From: Thiohalocapsa sp. ML1
GTDB lineage: Bacteria; Pseudomonadota; Gammaproteobacteria; Chromatiales; Chromatiaceae
Reading direction: 5' to 3'
DNA: 64,000 nt
Assembly: GCF_001469165.1 (NCBI RefSeq)
Contig: NZ_JABX01000019.1
Span: 48,866 to 112,865, forward strand
A program made the translations under genes and the position numbers. Below are positions 36,996 to 45,924 of the stretch, one piece after another. The notes under the pieces were generated by a model. The model ran no database searches. It saw only the letters and a list, made by a program, of their open reading frames with translations, and was not told where the DNA came from. Numbering within the stretch: the first letter of the stretch is position 1; every line of letters starts with the position of its first letter.

Positions 36996-38369
36996 ATGAC
37001 GCTCTCCGCCTCCGGTTGCATCGACGCGCGCCAGCACAGCGCGGCTCGCCGTTCCCTGTGCAGGCCAGCGGTGCTTGTCGCCGCCATGCTGCTGCTCGCC
37101 GGCTGCGGTGCCGAAGCGCCCAGCGAGCAGGCGGCCGAGCCGCCCGCCGTCGGCGTCATCGAAGTCGGCGAGGAGCGCGTCAACCCCTTCAGCGAGTTCG
37201 TCGGCAAGACCAGCGCGCAGGCATCGGTCGCTTTACGTGCCCGGGTGACGGGTTTTCTGGAGCAGCGTGGCTTCCAAGACGGCGGCGACGTGCAGGCGGG
37301 GCAGACGCTGTTCGAGATCGAGCCGGATCAGTACCAGGCCACGCTCGCCCAGGCCGAGGCCTCGCTCGCGGCGGCGGAGGCGTCGCTGAACCGGGCCCAG
37401 GTGGACCTCAAGCGCTACCAGGAGCTGCGCAAGAACAACAACGTCAGCCAACAGGAAGTGGACAAGGCGCAGGCCGAGGTCTTGGTGCAGGAGGCCGCCG
37501 TCGCGACCGCCCGCGCCGACGTGCAGAAGGCCGAGCTCAACGTCAAGTACACGAAGATTACCGCCCCCATTGATGGGCGCATCGATGTCGCCGCCTTCGA
37601 CGTCGGCAACCTCATCGGGCCGGATTCAGGCGTGCTCGCCACCATCAACCGCATGGACCCGATCTACGTCGGCTTCTCGCTCGCCGAGACCTGGTACCTC
37701 AACGTCTCCAGGCAGGCGCGGCAGCGCGGCCAGCAAGGCGGCAACGTCGATACGGTGGCCTTCGTGCCGAGGCTCCGGCTTGCGGACGGCAGCCTGTACG
37801 AGCACCCGGGCCGGTTCGATTTCGTCGGCAACCAGGTGGACGAGGCGACGGGCACGGTGCAGGTGCGCGCCGAGTTCCCGAACCCGGACGGGCTGCTGCT
37901 GCCGGGGCAGTTCGCCACCGTGATCATCGAGCGCGCGGACGCGGTGGACGCGATCCTGCTCCCGCAGGCGGCGATGCTGACGGACCAGGGCGGCAGCTAC
38001 GTGCTGCTGGTGAACGACGATGATGTGGTGCAAGCCCGCCGCATCCGCACCGGGCAGCGGTTCGGCGCCAACGTCGTCGTCGTGGACGGGCTCGCAGCCG
38101 GCGAGCGCGTTGTGCTGTATGGCATCCAGAAGGTTCGCCCGGGTCTCAAGGTGACGCCGGAGCTTAGCGCCGGCCCGTCGGACCCGGCGGCACAGGCGAC
38201 GGCGGAGCTTCCGCCGGACGGCACCGAGGTGCCCGATGGCGAGCCGGCCGAGCCGGTCGATGTCGAGCCGGCCGATGTCGAGCCGGCCGACGCGGAGCCT
38301 GTCGAGCCGGCCGACGCGGAGCCAGCCGACGCCGAGCCGGCGATCGCCCCGGACCCCGCCGCCGACTAG
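36996..38369 (+). CDS. RND efflux periplasmic adaptor lipoprotein
   Basis: 457 residues. The signal sequence [20 protein letters not shown] carries a lipobox (LAGC), so it is a lipid-anchored membrane fusion protein. A hairpin coiled coil ([20 protein letters not shown]), a lipoyl/barrel domain ([20 protein letters not shown]) and a C-terminal LKVTPEL follow. The last 60 residues are a proline/acidic repeat tail ([20 protein letters not shown]), unusual for AcrA-like adaptors. The ATG at 36996 is chosen at the signal peptide. Works with the transporter encoded 61 bases downstream. No outer-membrane TolC gene is present. Confidence 0.92.
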   Translation: MTLSASGCIDARQHSAARRSLCRPAVLVAAMLLLAGCGAEAPSEQAAEPPAVGVIEVGEERVNPFSEFVGKTSAQASVALRARVTGFLEQRGFQDGGDVQAGQTLFEIEPDQYQATLAQAEASLAAAEASLNRAQVDLKRYQELRKNNNVSQQEVDKAQAEVLVQEAAVATARADVQKAELNVKYTKITAPIDGRIDVAAFDVGNLIGPDSGVLATINRMDPIYVGFSLAETWYLNVSRQARQRGQQGGNVDTVAFVPRLRLADGSLYEHPGRFDFVGNQVDEATGTVQVRAEFPNPDGLLLPGQFATVIIERADAVDAILLPQAAMLTDQGGSYVLLVNDDDVVQARRIRTGQRFGANVVVVDGLAAGERVVLYGIQKVRPGLKVTPELSAGPSDPAAQATAELPPDGTEVPDGEPAEPVDVEPADVEPADAEPVEPADAEPADAEPAIAPDPAAD

Positions 38370-38430
38370 CCGGGCACAGCGCCCAGCCCAGCGCAGCCGA
38401 ACGCACCCAGAGCCCCAGCCGGAGCCCGCC

Positions 38431-41400
38431 ATGCCGTTGTCGAAGTTCTTCATCACCCGGCCGAAGTTCGCGTTCGTCATCTCCATCGTCATCACGCTGG
38501 CGGGCCTGCTCGCGCTCGTTGGCCTCCCCGTCGCCCAATTCCCCGACATCACCCCGCCCACGGTCAGCGTCAGCACCCAGTACGCCGGTGCCAGCGCCGA
38601 TGTCGTCGAGCAGACCGTCGCCGCGCCCATCGAGCAGCAGGTGAACGGCGTCGAGGGCATGCTCTACATGTCCAGCAAGTCCGACAACGACGGCCGCTAC
38701 ACGCTGACCGTGACGTTCGAGATCGGCACCGATGCGGACATGGCGCAGGTCAAGGTGCAGAACCGCGTCGCCACGGCGCTGCCGAACCTGCCGCAGGATG
38801 TGCAGCGCCAGGGCGTGAAGACCGAGAAGCAGTCCACGAACATGCTGCTGATCGTGAATCTGTTCTCGCCGGACCGGACGCTCGACAGCCTGTATCTGAC
38901 CAACTACGCCACCATCAACGTCAAGGACCGGCTCGGGCGCGTGGACGGGGTCGGCAAGGCCGAGATCATGGGCGTGATGGACTACGGCATGCGCTTCTGG
39001 CTCAAGCCGGACCGCATGACCGCGCTCGGCGTCAGCGTGGCCGATATCCAGAAAGCCGTCGCCGAGCAGAACGTGCAGGTGCCGGCGGGGCAGATCGGCG
39101 CACCGCCGGCGCCCACGGAGCAGCAGTTCCAATACACCGTCACCACCGAGGGGCGGCTCTCGGAGGTCGATGAGTTTGCGAACATCATCATCCGCATGCA
39201 GCCGGACGGCTCGGCGATTCGCATGCGCGACGTCGCCCGCGTGGAGCTGGGCGCGCAGGCCTACTCCGCCGAAGGGCGGCTCAACGGCCAGCCGTCGGTG
39301 GTGCTCGCCGTCTACCAGACGCCCGACGCCAACGCGCTCGCCACCGCCGACGGCGTGCGCGCGGCGCTCGCGGAGCTGGCGACGCGCTTCCCGGACGACC
39401 TGGACTACGCCATCCTCTACGACACTACCAACTTCATCGCCGCCTCCATCGACGAGGTCGTCGAGACGCTCTACATCGCCGTGCTGCTGGTGGTGCTGGT
39501 GGTGTTCCTGTTCTTGGGCGACTGGCGCGCGACGCTGATCCCCGGCATCGCCATCCCGGTGTCGCTGATCGGCACCTTTGCGCTGCTCGCGGTGTTCGGC
39601 TTCACGCTCAACACCATCGTGCTGTTCGCGCTGATTCTGGCGATCGGCATCGTCGTGGACGACGCCATCATCGTGGTCGAGAACGTGCAGCGGCTCATGG
39701 CGGAGGAGGGGCTCGACCCCAAGGCCGCCACCGCCAAGGCCATGGACCAGGTGGGCGGCGCCGTGGTGGCCACCACGCTGGTGCTGCTCGCGGTGTTCGT
39801 GCCCGTGATGTTCCTGCCCGGCATCACCGGGCAGCTCTACAAGCAGTTCGCGGTGACCATCTCGGTGGCGGTCGCCATCAGCTCCATCAACGCGCTGACC
39901 CTGAGCCCGGCGCTGTGCTCCGTGCTGCTCAAGCCCGGGCAGCAGCCGGTGCGCTGGCTCGGCTGGTTCAACCGCGGCTTCGACAAGCTCACCGGCGGCT
40001 ACACCGCGGCGGTGCAGACCACGCTCAAGCGCGCGGCGCTGATGGCGCTGCTCTATGCCGCCATCATCGGCACCACCGTGTGGCTGTTCACCAGCCTGCC
40101 GTCCGGCTTCCTGCCGGAAGAGGACCAGGGCTACTTCTTCATCGAGGTGCAGTTGCCGGACGCGGCCTCGCTCGCGCGCACCGAGACGGCGCTCGATCGC
40201 GTCGAGCAGCAGCTACTCGAGATCCCCGGCGTCACGGACGTGATCAGCGTGGTCGGCTATTCGCTGTTGAGCGGCGCCTTCGGCTCCAACAGCGCACTCG
40301 TCATCCCCGTGCTCGCGCCCTGGGATGAGCGCGCCACGCCCGACCTGCGCCTCGGCGCCATCGTCGCCCAAGCCCGGCGCATCGCCGCCGAGACCGCCGA
40401 GGCCAGCATCATCCCCTTCGTGCCGCCGGCCATTCCGGGGCTCGGCGCCTCCGGCGGCTTCAGCTTCGTGCTGCAGGACTACACCGGCGGCAGCATCCAA
40501 GAGCTGGCCTCCGTGATGCGCGGCTTCGTCATCGCCGCCAACGAGCGGCCCGCCATCGGCAGCGCCTACAGCACCTTCCGCGCCGACGTGCCGATGCTCT
40601 ACGTCGACATCGACCGCGACAAGGTGCAGGCCCTGCAGGTGCCCATGAGCGCGCTGTTCGCCACGCTCCAGTCCCAGCTCGGCGCCACCTACATCAACGA
40701 CTTCAACAAGTTCGGCCGCACCTGGCGGGTGCTGGCGCAAGCCGAGGGCGAGTACCGCGACCAGCCGTCCGACATCCTCAGGCTCTTCGTGCAGAGCCGC
40801 AACGGCGACATGGTGCCGCTCGCGACGCTGGCGCAGGTCGAGACCCGCACCGGCCCGCAGATCATTTCGCGCTACAACCTGTTCCGCTCCGCGGACATCT
40901 CCGGCGCCGCCGCGCCGGGCTACAGCTCCGGCGCGGCCATCGCGGCCATGCAGCAGGCCGCCGCCGCCGACCTGCCGAGCGGTTACGGCTACGAGTGGAC
41001 CAGCATGAGCTACCAGGAGATCCAGGCCGCCGGCCAGGCGCCGCTCATCTTCGCGCTGGCGCTGCTGTTCGTGTACCTGTTCCTCGTCGCGCAGTACGAG
41101 AGCTGGTCCATCCCGCTCGCCGTGCTGCTCGCGGTGCCCGTGGCGGTGTTCGGCGCGCTCGCGGCCACCGGCGTCAGCGGGCTCGACGTCAACCTCTACA
41201 CGCAGATCGGGCTCGTCATGCTGATCGGCCTCGCCGCGAAGAACGCCATCCTCATCGTCGAATTCGCCAAGGAGCAGCGCGAGTGCGAGGGTTTGAGCAT
41301 CTTCGACGCCGCGCTCAAGGCCGCACGGCTGCGCTTTCGCGCCGTGATGATGACCGCGCTGTCGTTCCTGCTCGGCATCGTGCCGCTGCTGGTCGCCACC

Positions 41401-41583
41401 GGCGCCGGCGCCGGCTCCCGCGTCGCCCTCGGCACCGCCGTCTTCGGCGGCATGCTCGCCGCCACCGTCATCGGCATCCTGCTGATCCCGGTCGCGTATT
41501 TCCTGGTGCAAGGGGTGCGCGAGAAGGTCAATGCCGTGCTGGGGGGCAAGCCCAAGCAGCCCGCGTCAGCGTCCGCCGACTGA
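38431..41583 (+). CDS. RND multidrug efflux transporter (HAE1/AcrB type)
   Basis: 1050 residues, standard AcrB length. It starts [20 protein letters not shown] (first transmembrane helix), has two large periplasmic loops, and the proton-relay aspartates in TM4 ([20 protein letters not shown], near residue 410). The [20 protein letters not shown] hallmark and the C-terminal [20 protein letters not shown] are intact. GGAG precedes the ATG. Pumps amphiphilic compounds using the proton gradient, together with the adaptor upstream. Confidence 0.97.
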   Translation: MPLSKFFITRPKFAFVISIVITLAGLLALVGLPVAQFPDITPPTVSVSTQYAGASADVVEQTVAAPIEQQVNGVEGMLYMSSKSDNDGRYTLTVTFEIGTDADMAQVKVQNRVATALPNLPQDVQRQGVKTEKQSTNMLLIVNLFSPDRTLDSLYLTNYATINVKDRLGRVDGVGKAEIMGVMDYGMRFWLKPDRMTALGVSVADIQKAVAEQNVQVPAGQIGAPPAPTEQQFQYTVTTEGRLSEVDEFANIIIRMQPDGSAIRMRDVARVELGAQAYSAEGRLNGQPSVVLAVYQTPDANALATADGVRAALAELATRFPDDLDYAILYDTTNFIAASIDEVVETLYIAVLLVVLVVFLFLGDWRATLIPGIAIPVSLIGTFALLAVFGFTLNTIVLFALILAIGIVVDDAIIVVENVQRLMAEEGLDPKAATAKAMDQVGGAVVATTLVLLAVFVPVMFLPGITGQLYKQFAVTISVAVAISSINALTLSPALCSVLLKPGQQPVRWLGWFNRGFDKLTGGYTAAVQTTLKRAALMALLYAAIIGTTVWLFTSLPSGFLPEEDQGYFFIEVQLPDAASLARTETALDRVEQQLLEIPGVTDVISVVGYSLLSGAFGSNSALVIPVLAPWDERATPDLRLGAIVAQARRIAAETAEASIIPFVPPAIPGLGASGGFSFVLQDYTGGSIQELASVMRGFVIAANERPAIGSAYSTFRADVPMLYVDIDRDKVQALQVPMSALFATLQSQLGATYINDFNKFGRTWRVLAQAEGEYRDQPSDILRLFVQSRNGDMVPLATLAQVETRTGPQIISRYNLFRSADISGAAAPGYSSGAAIAAMQQAAAADLPSGYGYEWTSMSYQEIQAAGQAPLIFALALLFVYLFLVAQYESWSIPLAVLLAVPVAVFGALAATGVSGLDVNLYTQIGLVMLIGLAAKNAILIVEFAKEQRECEGLSIFDAALKAARLRFRAVMMTALSFLLGIVPLLVATGAGAGSRVALGTAVFGGMLAATVIGILLIPVAYFLVQGVREKVNAVLGGKPKQPASASAD

Positions 41584-41615
41584 CCGGGGAGCGCGCCGGT
41601 GTCGCGCCGGCGACT

Positions 41616-41669
41616 GGGTACGCCGACTTCAGTCGGCAGCCTTGGGAAGGTCGGACTTCAGTCCGCCTT
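41616..41669. repeat. Double hairpin TTCAGTCGGC / TTCAGTCCGC, copy C2
   Basis: GGGTACGCCGACTTCAGTCG...then TCGGACTTCAGTCCGCCTTG, the same two stems in the same order as copy C1 at 4314-4361. It lies 33 bases after the RND transporter stop and may serve as a 3' hairpin. The region 41670-41950 shows no further gene. Confidence 0.75.
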
Positions 41670-41950
41670 GGGCGCATGATCGCTTGGTCTTGGGATCTTC
41701 GCAGGCACGTCCGTTCAGCCCGGAAAGCGCCCGCGCGCCTGCCTAGAATCAGCCGGCCGTCCCGACGATATGCGGTTGCTTCCATGCGTCTGTCGCCCTA
41801 ACGTACGCAAGAAGAGCATCCGATGGGGTGACGGACACACTCCAACATCGACCGATCTGAGTACGCAGGACTGAACGTCCATCTTGCCGTTCATTCGCGC
41901 AGAGGCGGCACAGGATATCAGCGACGCACGCTACGGGCCGGGCCGCCCCC

Positions 41951-42226
41951 ATGCAGATTGAATACGACCCCGAGAAAGCCGCACGCAACCCACTGATCCA
42001 CGACGGCGTGACCTTCCCCGAGGCTGCAACGGCCTTGCTCGACCCGCATGCGCTGACGCACGAGGATACGGATGCAGACGGCGAGGAACGGTTCGTCACC
42101 CTCGGCTTGAGCAAACAGGCTCGTCTCTTGATCGTTGTATGGACCGAGCGTGGAGATCGGATTCGCTTGATCTCCGCATGGAAAGCCAACCAACCGCAGC
42201 GTAAACGCTATGAGCAACAGTTCTGA
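41951..42226 (+). CDS. brnT: BrnT-family ribonuclease toxin
   Basis: 91 residues, MQIEYDPEKAARNPLIHDGV, then TFPEAATALLDPHALTHEDT, RFVTLGLSKQARLLIVVWTE and RIRLISAWKANQPQRKRYEQ. This is the BrnT pattern (start D-P-x-K-A, late I-R-x-I-S-A-x-K). It overlaps the downstream antitoxin by 17 bases, toxin-first as usual for BrnTA. Uninterrupted, so the pair may be functional. Confidence 0.88.
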   Translation: MQIEYDPEKAARNPLIHDGVTFPEAATALLDPHALTHEDTDADGEERFVTLGLSKQARLLIVVWTERGDRIRLISAWKANQPQRKRYEQQF

Positions 42227-42464
42227 TCCCGCGTACGAGCGCTTCGCCGAGATGGATTTCGCCGATGCCAAACCCGTCAAGGCGATTTCGGCACTGGCGC
42301 GATTGCAGGCCGAGCACGCGTCTGGCCAAGAAATCACGGTACCAGTTGACGACGAGTTGCTGGCGCGCCTTGTCGCCTGTGCGCAACGCTCGGGCAACGA
42401 TTACCGGACCATCCTGCACCATGCTTTGGAGCGCTACCTGGAGGCGGAGCCGGAAGCGCAATAG
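42210..42464 (+). CDS. brnA: BrnA-like / CopG-type antitoxin
   Basis: 84 residues, MSNSSDPAYERFAEMDFADA, then EITVPVDDELLARLVACAQR and NDYRTILHHALERYLEAEPE. The C-terminal strand-helix-helix is the ribbon-helix-helix DNA-binding part. The start overlaps brnT, giving coupled translation. Should repress the operon and bind BrnT. Confidence 0.82.
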   Translation: MSNSSDPAYERFAEMDFADAKPVKAISALARLQAEHASGQEITVPVDDELLARLVACAQRSGNDYRTILHHALERYLEAEPEAQ

Positions 42465-42580
42465 CCGTTTCGCCAAATCTGTTGTGCCAACACGATCAGG
42501 GCAGCCGGGAGGTTCTCGTCGAGCTTGATCTTCACGCGACCTTCGGCATTGGCGGTACCGGCAGGTCTTCCTCCGCGGAC

Positions 42581-42876
42581 GTGGCAGACATCGAGCGCGA
42601 AACGTACCGACACCAATATCCAGAGGAGAACCGAACCATGGTTTCTTTTCAGACCCGATTCGAGCAGCAAGGCAAGCAACAAGGCAAGCAACAAGGCAAG
42701 CAACAAGGCAAGCAACAAGGCAAGGCTGAGATGCTGTTGTTCCTGCTGGAACAGAAGTTCGGCGCCGTCGGCAAAGAGGTACGCCAGCGCATCGAGGAGG
42801 CAGACGCCCCGACACCCTGCTGCGCTGGTCCGGGCGGGTCCTGACCGAAGACAACATCGACGAGGTGCTGCGGTAA
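42581..42876 (+). pseudogene. C-terminal remnant of a DUF4351/Rpn-type nuclease gene
   Basis: The frame reads ADIERETYRHQYPEENRTMV, matching SDTEREQYERDYPEETKTMQ of the intact gene at 43281-44147. Then come four 12-base units encoding KQQG, then LLFLLEQKFGAVGKEVRQRI. Near 42808-42815 (GACGCCCCGAC) the frame shifts; the other frame continues DTLLRWSGRVLTEDNIDEVL to a stop at 42876. The N-terminal catalytic half is missing, replaced by unrelated sequence. Confidence 0.75.
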
Positions 42877-42900
42877 CCGCCACCGCCAGCGAAGCCGCTG

Positions 42901-43086
42901 TTGCCGCTCCCGACCCTACACGTCGACGACGAAGCACTCGGGCAGCCGCGGCAGCCCCTCCCGCTGCGGCTCGCCTGTCTCGTCACCGGCCTCACCGGGG
43001 CCGACTTCCGCTACCTGTTCGCTGTGATCCAAGACCGCGGCGAGCGGTATCTGCCTTCCTACGAATTGCGCTGTTGCCTGGGGTAA
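42901..43086 (+). CDS. Small conserved ORF after the DUF4351 module, copy 1
   Basis: 61 residues from TTG, PLPTLHVDDEALGQPRQPLP, then LRLACLVTGLTGADFRYLFA and VIQDRGERYLPSYELRCCLG. A second copy lies at 44170-44355; substitutions between them are mostly conservative (L/I, V/I, D/E), as expected for a translated gene. Its last ~40 codons and 35 bases of 3' flank are identical to copy 2. No family is recognised. Two terminal cysteines and a Y-L-P-S-Y motif are notable. Confidence 0.5.
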   Translation: MPLPTLHVDDEALGQPRQPLPLRLACLVTGLTGADFRYLFAVIQDRGERYLPSYELRCCLG

Positions 43087-43120
43087 CCTCGCCGGCACAC
43101 CAGGATCACCCTAGGAGCTG

Positions 43121-43144
43121 GCGACACCGCCCCAGCGGTGTCGC
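43121..43144. repeat. GCGACACCGC hairpin, copy B6
   Basis: GCGACACCGC-CCCA-GCGGTGTCGC, a perfect 10-bp stem, followed by the GGCGCTCTGCGCC companion stem. It starts exactly where similarity between the two DUF4351 modules ends, so it may mark the duplication boundary. Confidence 0.75.
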
Positions 43145-43280
43145 CCGTCTGCCGGCGCTCTGCGCCACGGGCGGGCGAGGGTAAGGGGGCGAGGGCGCAA
43201 GGTCGCCGCGGACTGCCTGTTTTCACCCGTGCCGTGCTCCTATACTCGCCCCCGAGCCGCGCCGACACGCAAGGAGACCG

Positions 43281-44147
43281 ATGAGCCACGACCAGAACTT
43301 CAAGAACCTGATCGTCGATTACCCGCACGCCGCGGTGCAGTTCTTCGCCGCTGCCGATGCCGCGCACGTGGACAAGCGCGTGCGCATCATCCCGATCCGT
43401 GAGGAGCAACTGAAGGAACGGCTCGGCGATCGGTTTCGGGAGCTGGACGTGCCGCTGCTGGTCGAATGGCCCGACGGCCGCCGCGAAGCCGTGCTGCTGG
43501 TGCTGGAGGAAGAGTCGGACACGTCCAAGTTCTCGATCCACCGCTTGGCGCACTACTGCCTGGACCTCTCGGAGCTGTTCAAGACGAACCGAGTCGTCCC
43601 CGTCGCGATCTTCCTGCGCCAAGGCCAGCGCCCCGAGGAGCTGATCCTCGGCGGTGACCACCACCGCTACCTGGCGTTCCGCTACCTCTCGTGCAGCCTG
43701 CCGGAACTGAACTGGCGCAACTGGCGCGACAGCGACAACATCGTCGCCCGGCTCAACCTGCCGAACATGCGCTACGATCCGAGCGAGCGCGTTGCCGTCT
43801 ACGCCATGGCCCTGCGCGGCCTGATGCAGTTGGAGCCCGACCCCGACAAGCGGCTGAAGTATGCCGATTTCGTGGACATCTACGCGAACCTGAGCGACAC
43901 CGAACGCGAGCAGTACGAACGCGACTATCCCGAGGAGACCAAGACCATGCAGTCGTTTTCCACCCGAATGCGAGAAGAAGGCATCCAGCTTGGCGAGGCC
44001 AACGTCGTGGTGTATCTGTTGGAGCAGAAGTTCGGCACGATCGGCACCGAGATCCGCCAACGCATCGAGCGAGCAGATCCGGACACCCTGCTCCGCTGGT
44101 CCGGCCGGGTTCTTACCGAGAACAGCCTAGAAGACGTGCTGCGGTAA
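43281..44147 (+). CDS. DUF4351 / Rpn-type PD-(D/E)XK nuclease-like protein
   Basis: 288 residues. The N-terminal domain (MSHDQNFKNLIVDYPHAAVQ, then LLVEWPDGRREAVLLVLEEE) resembles the PD-(D/E)XK core of recombination-promoting nuclease/transposase_31-like proteins. The C-terminus is DUF4351 (VVYLLEQKFGTIGTEIRQRI, then DTLLRWSGRVLTENSLEDVL). AAGGAGACCG precedes the ATG. A 61-codon ORF follows 22 bases after the stop, as it also follows the remnant at 42581-42876. Such proteins are abundant multi-copy genes in cyanobacteria and Chromatiaceae; their role may be DNA cleavage in recombination. Confidence 0.85.
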   Translation: MSHDQNFKNLIVDYPHAAVQFFAAADAAHVDKRVRIIPIREEQLKERLGDRFRELDVPLLVEWPDGRREAVLLVLEEESDTSKFSIHRLAHYCLDLSELFKTNRVVPVAIFLRQGQRPEELILGGDHHRYLAFRYLSCSLPELNWRNWRDSDNIVARLNLPNMRYDPSERVAVYAMALRGLMQLEPDPDKRLKYADFVDIYANLSDTEREQYERDYPEETKTMQSFSTRMREEGIQLGEANVVVYLLEQKFGTIGTEIRQRIERADPDTLLRWSGRVLTENSLEDVLR

Positions 44148-44169
44148 CCGCCGACAGCGGGATTGGCAG

Positions 44170-44355
44170 GTGCCGATCCCGACCCTGCACATTGAGGACG
44201 AAACGTGCGGCGAGCCACGCCAGCCCGTCCCGCTGCGCCTCGCGTGCCTCGTCACCGGCCTGACCTGCGCCGACTTCCGCTACCTGTTCGCTGTGATCCA
44301 AGACCGCGGCGAGCGGTATCTGCCTTCCTACGAATTGCGCTGTTGCCTGGGGTAA
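44170..44355 (+). CDS. Small conserved ORF after the DUF4351 gene, copy 2
   Basis: 61 residues from GTG, PIPTLHIEDETCGEPRQPVP, then LRLACLVTGLTCADFRYLFA and VIQDRGERYLPSYELRCCLG. Near-identical to copy 1 at 42901-43086. The start lies 22 bases after the DUF4351 stop, so it could be translated with it. The 3' flank identity to copy 1 ends at AGGAGCT, after which a brnA-derived tandem repeat begins. Confidence 0.5.
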   Translation: MPIPTLHIEDETCGEPRQPVPLRLACLVTGLTCADFRYLFAVIQDRGERYLPSYELRCCLG

Positions 44356-44388
44356 CCTCGCCGGCACACCAGGATCACCCTAGGAGCT

Positions 44389-44643
44389 CGAAAACTAGGG
44401 ACGGACCACGTTTTTTACGCAGCCTCCTACGTCAGTGTGGGTTGATTCATCGGGACGCTACATACTCACGCAAAACCGCATCTATGCGCGTCTGCCAACC
44501 GGGATCGCCCGCCTTGAAGTATTCGACCACTTGGGGCGCGAGCCGAATGGAAATCGGTTGTTTGGGTGTATCGGCTTTCGGGCGACCGGACGTGCGCGCC
44601 GCCGGCTGCAGTTGGCTCAGCTCTTCGTCGGTCAGCTCATGCG
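44389..44643. repeat. 255-bp direct repeat carrying the 3' end of brnA, copy 1
   Basis: Matches 44707-44961 with about three mismatches over 255 bases. It encodes on the minus strand the brnA C-terminus (ELTDEELSQLQPAARTSGRP...RIDAVLREYVASR) without the N-terminal half, so it is a partial gene duplication. Each copy begins CGAAAACTAGGGACGGACCA. The two are separated by a short tandem array. Confidence 0.9.
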
Positions 44644-44737
44644 AAAACTAGGGACGGACCACGTTTTTTACGAAAACTAGACGAAAACTAGGACGAAAAC
44701 TAGGGACGAAAACTAGGGACGGACCACGTTTTTTACG
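44641..44737. repeat. ACGAAAACTAG tandem array between the two 255-bp repeats
   Basis: Five copies of ACGAAAACTAG with 0 to 2 extra G, interleaved with two copies of GGGACGGACCACGTTTTTTA. Unit lengths of 11 to 13 bases suggest slippage or stepwise duplication. It lies immediately downstream (minus strand) of the intact brnA's terminal repeat. Confidence 0.85.
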
Positions 44738-44764
44738 CAGCCTCCTACGTCAGTGTGGGTTGAT

Positions 44765-45070
44765 TCATCGGGACGCTACATACTCACGCAAAACCGCATC
44801 TATGCGCGTCTGCCAACCGGGACCGCCCGCCTTGAAGTATTCGACCACTTCGGGCGCGAGCCGAATGGAAATCGGTTGTTTGGGTGTATCGGCTTTCGGG
44901 CGACCGGACGTGCGCGCCGCCGGCTGCGGTTGGCTCAGCTCTTCGTCGGTCAGCTCATGCGTGTCCGGGTCCGCCGCGATGCCCTCGCGGATACGGGCGT
45001 CTTCCTCGTCGCTGTTCAAGAGAAAAACCCGCCCGGACTTAGAGGTGATTGATGTAGGAGCGTTTTTCAC
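44765..45070 (-). CDS. brnA: BrnA antitoxin
   Basis: 101 residues from a GTG with GAGG 8 bases upstream: KNAPTSITSKSGRVFLLNSD, then EEDARIREGIAADPDTHELT, KQPISIRLAPEVVEYFKAGG and WQTRIDAVLREYVASR. This is the BrnA pattern with a C-terminal ribbon-helix-helix. Its start lies inside the end of the brnT frame. Its 3' part is duplicated at 44389-44643. The toxin partner carries a frameshift. Confidence 0.88.
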   Translation of the reverse strand: MKNAPTSITSKSGRVFLLNSDEEDARIREGIAADPDTHELTDEELSQPQPAARTSGRPKADTPKQPISIRLAPEVVEYFKAGGPGWQTRIDAVLREYVASR

Positions 45071-45309
45071 GGTTGGTTGCCTCACGTAAGCTGAGAATGC
45101 GATAGCAGTCATGCGCTTCCGTGAACACGACACAATAGAATCCGCTGGCCGATGAGCGCGAAGCCGATCCGGCGTTGTTCGCTGTAGGCTTCTCGGGTGT
45201 CTTCGCTCACCCAGATCAGATCCCACTCCAGGCGCTCGGCCACCGCCAGCGACACGCCATGGTTGGCGATGTTCAAGCTGTCCTTGGCCGGATCGAAGGT
45301 GATGTGCAT
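45039..45309 (-). pseudogene. brnT: BrnT toxin, frameshifted
   Basis: Starts MHITFDPAKDSLNIANHGVS, then LAVAERLEWDLIWVSEDTRE and RIGFALIGQRILLC, a normal BrnT up to about 45120. There one extra base (TGTCGTGTTC) shifts the frame to a stop. The other frame continues VVFTEAHDCYRILSLREATN then REKRSYINHL, the correct BrnT tail, ending at 45039. The intact brnA downstream thus has no full-length partner here. Confidence 0.85.
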
Positions 45310-45407
45310 GCAGGTTATTGTATGTACAAAAATGTCCAAAGTTGGCCCCTGCCGCCTGAGAGCCGAGGCCGCTTGACCTGCGGCGCTCGCGACCGGGAGC
45401 ATACGTG

Positions 45408-45559
45408 CGCCAGCGGCGGGCCGGGCGGACAACGGACAACTGATCGTGGTCGTGCACACATGGGATTGGAGCGAGCCCGCCGAGGTCCGACTACGGATCA
45501 TTTCCGCGCGCCACGCCGATCCAGACGAGGTCCGGGATTACCAAGACACTGCCCGCTAG
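45408..45559 (+). pseudogene. C-terminal remnant of another BrnT toxin
   Basis: GQLIVVVHTWDWSEPAEVRL then RIISARHADPDEVRDYQDTA, ending TAG, is a BrnT C-terminal half (V-V-H-T-W ... R-I-I-S-A-R). No N-terminus is present. It lies 23 bases before a frameshifted antitoxin, so together they are a decayed TA pair on the plus strand. Confidence 0.7.
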
Positions 45560-45582
45560 CCGCGAACCCGAACGGTGAAATC

Positions 45583-45784
45583 ATGAAAAGCCATTACGAC
45601 TACTCCAAAGGCGAGCGCGGGAAGTTCCACCAGCCCAACGCGGTACTTCGCCTGCCCATGTACCTGGACGAGCAGATACTAAAGCTACCTGGCTGCAAAG
45701 GCCGAAGCAAAGGGCGTCGAGTTGTCCGAGCGGGTCAACGACATGCTGCGGCGCGAGATCAATATCATCGAGACGGTTGGCTGA
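45583..45784 (+). pseudogene. CopG-like antitoxin, frameshifted
   Basis: Begins MKSHYDYSKGERGKFHQPNA then VLRLPMYLDEQ, typical of small antitoxins following BrnT. Around 45680 (CAGATACTAAAGC) one extra base shifts the frame; the other frame continues SYLAAKAEAKGVELSERVND and MLRREINIIETVG to a TGA at 45784. Partner of the BrnT remnant just upstream. Nothing else is seen up to 45924. Confidence 0.75.
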
Positions 45785-45924
45785 GTCGGAGCCTTCGACG
45801 CCGGCTTGTTCTCGGGCAGCCCGGGCGATGACGCTGATGCCTGAGGCCGCCGGCGCTGGGAAGCACGGCCGCGGCCGGCGCCGGTTGCCGTTGTGATGCT
45901 CGTATTCGCCTATGGCCACTGCGC

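Noticed and set aside
42486..42536. Minus-strand KIKLDENLPAALIVLAQ as a DUF5615 gene
   Set aside because: Only about 17 residues resemble the start of a DUF5615 protein before similarity ends; at most a tiny remnant, too short to annotate.
44435..44680. Plus-strand 81-codon frame (VDSSGRYILTQNRIYARLPT)
   Set aside because: It is the antisense of the duplicated brnA 3' end, repeated at 44753 for the same reason.
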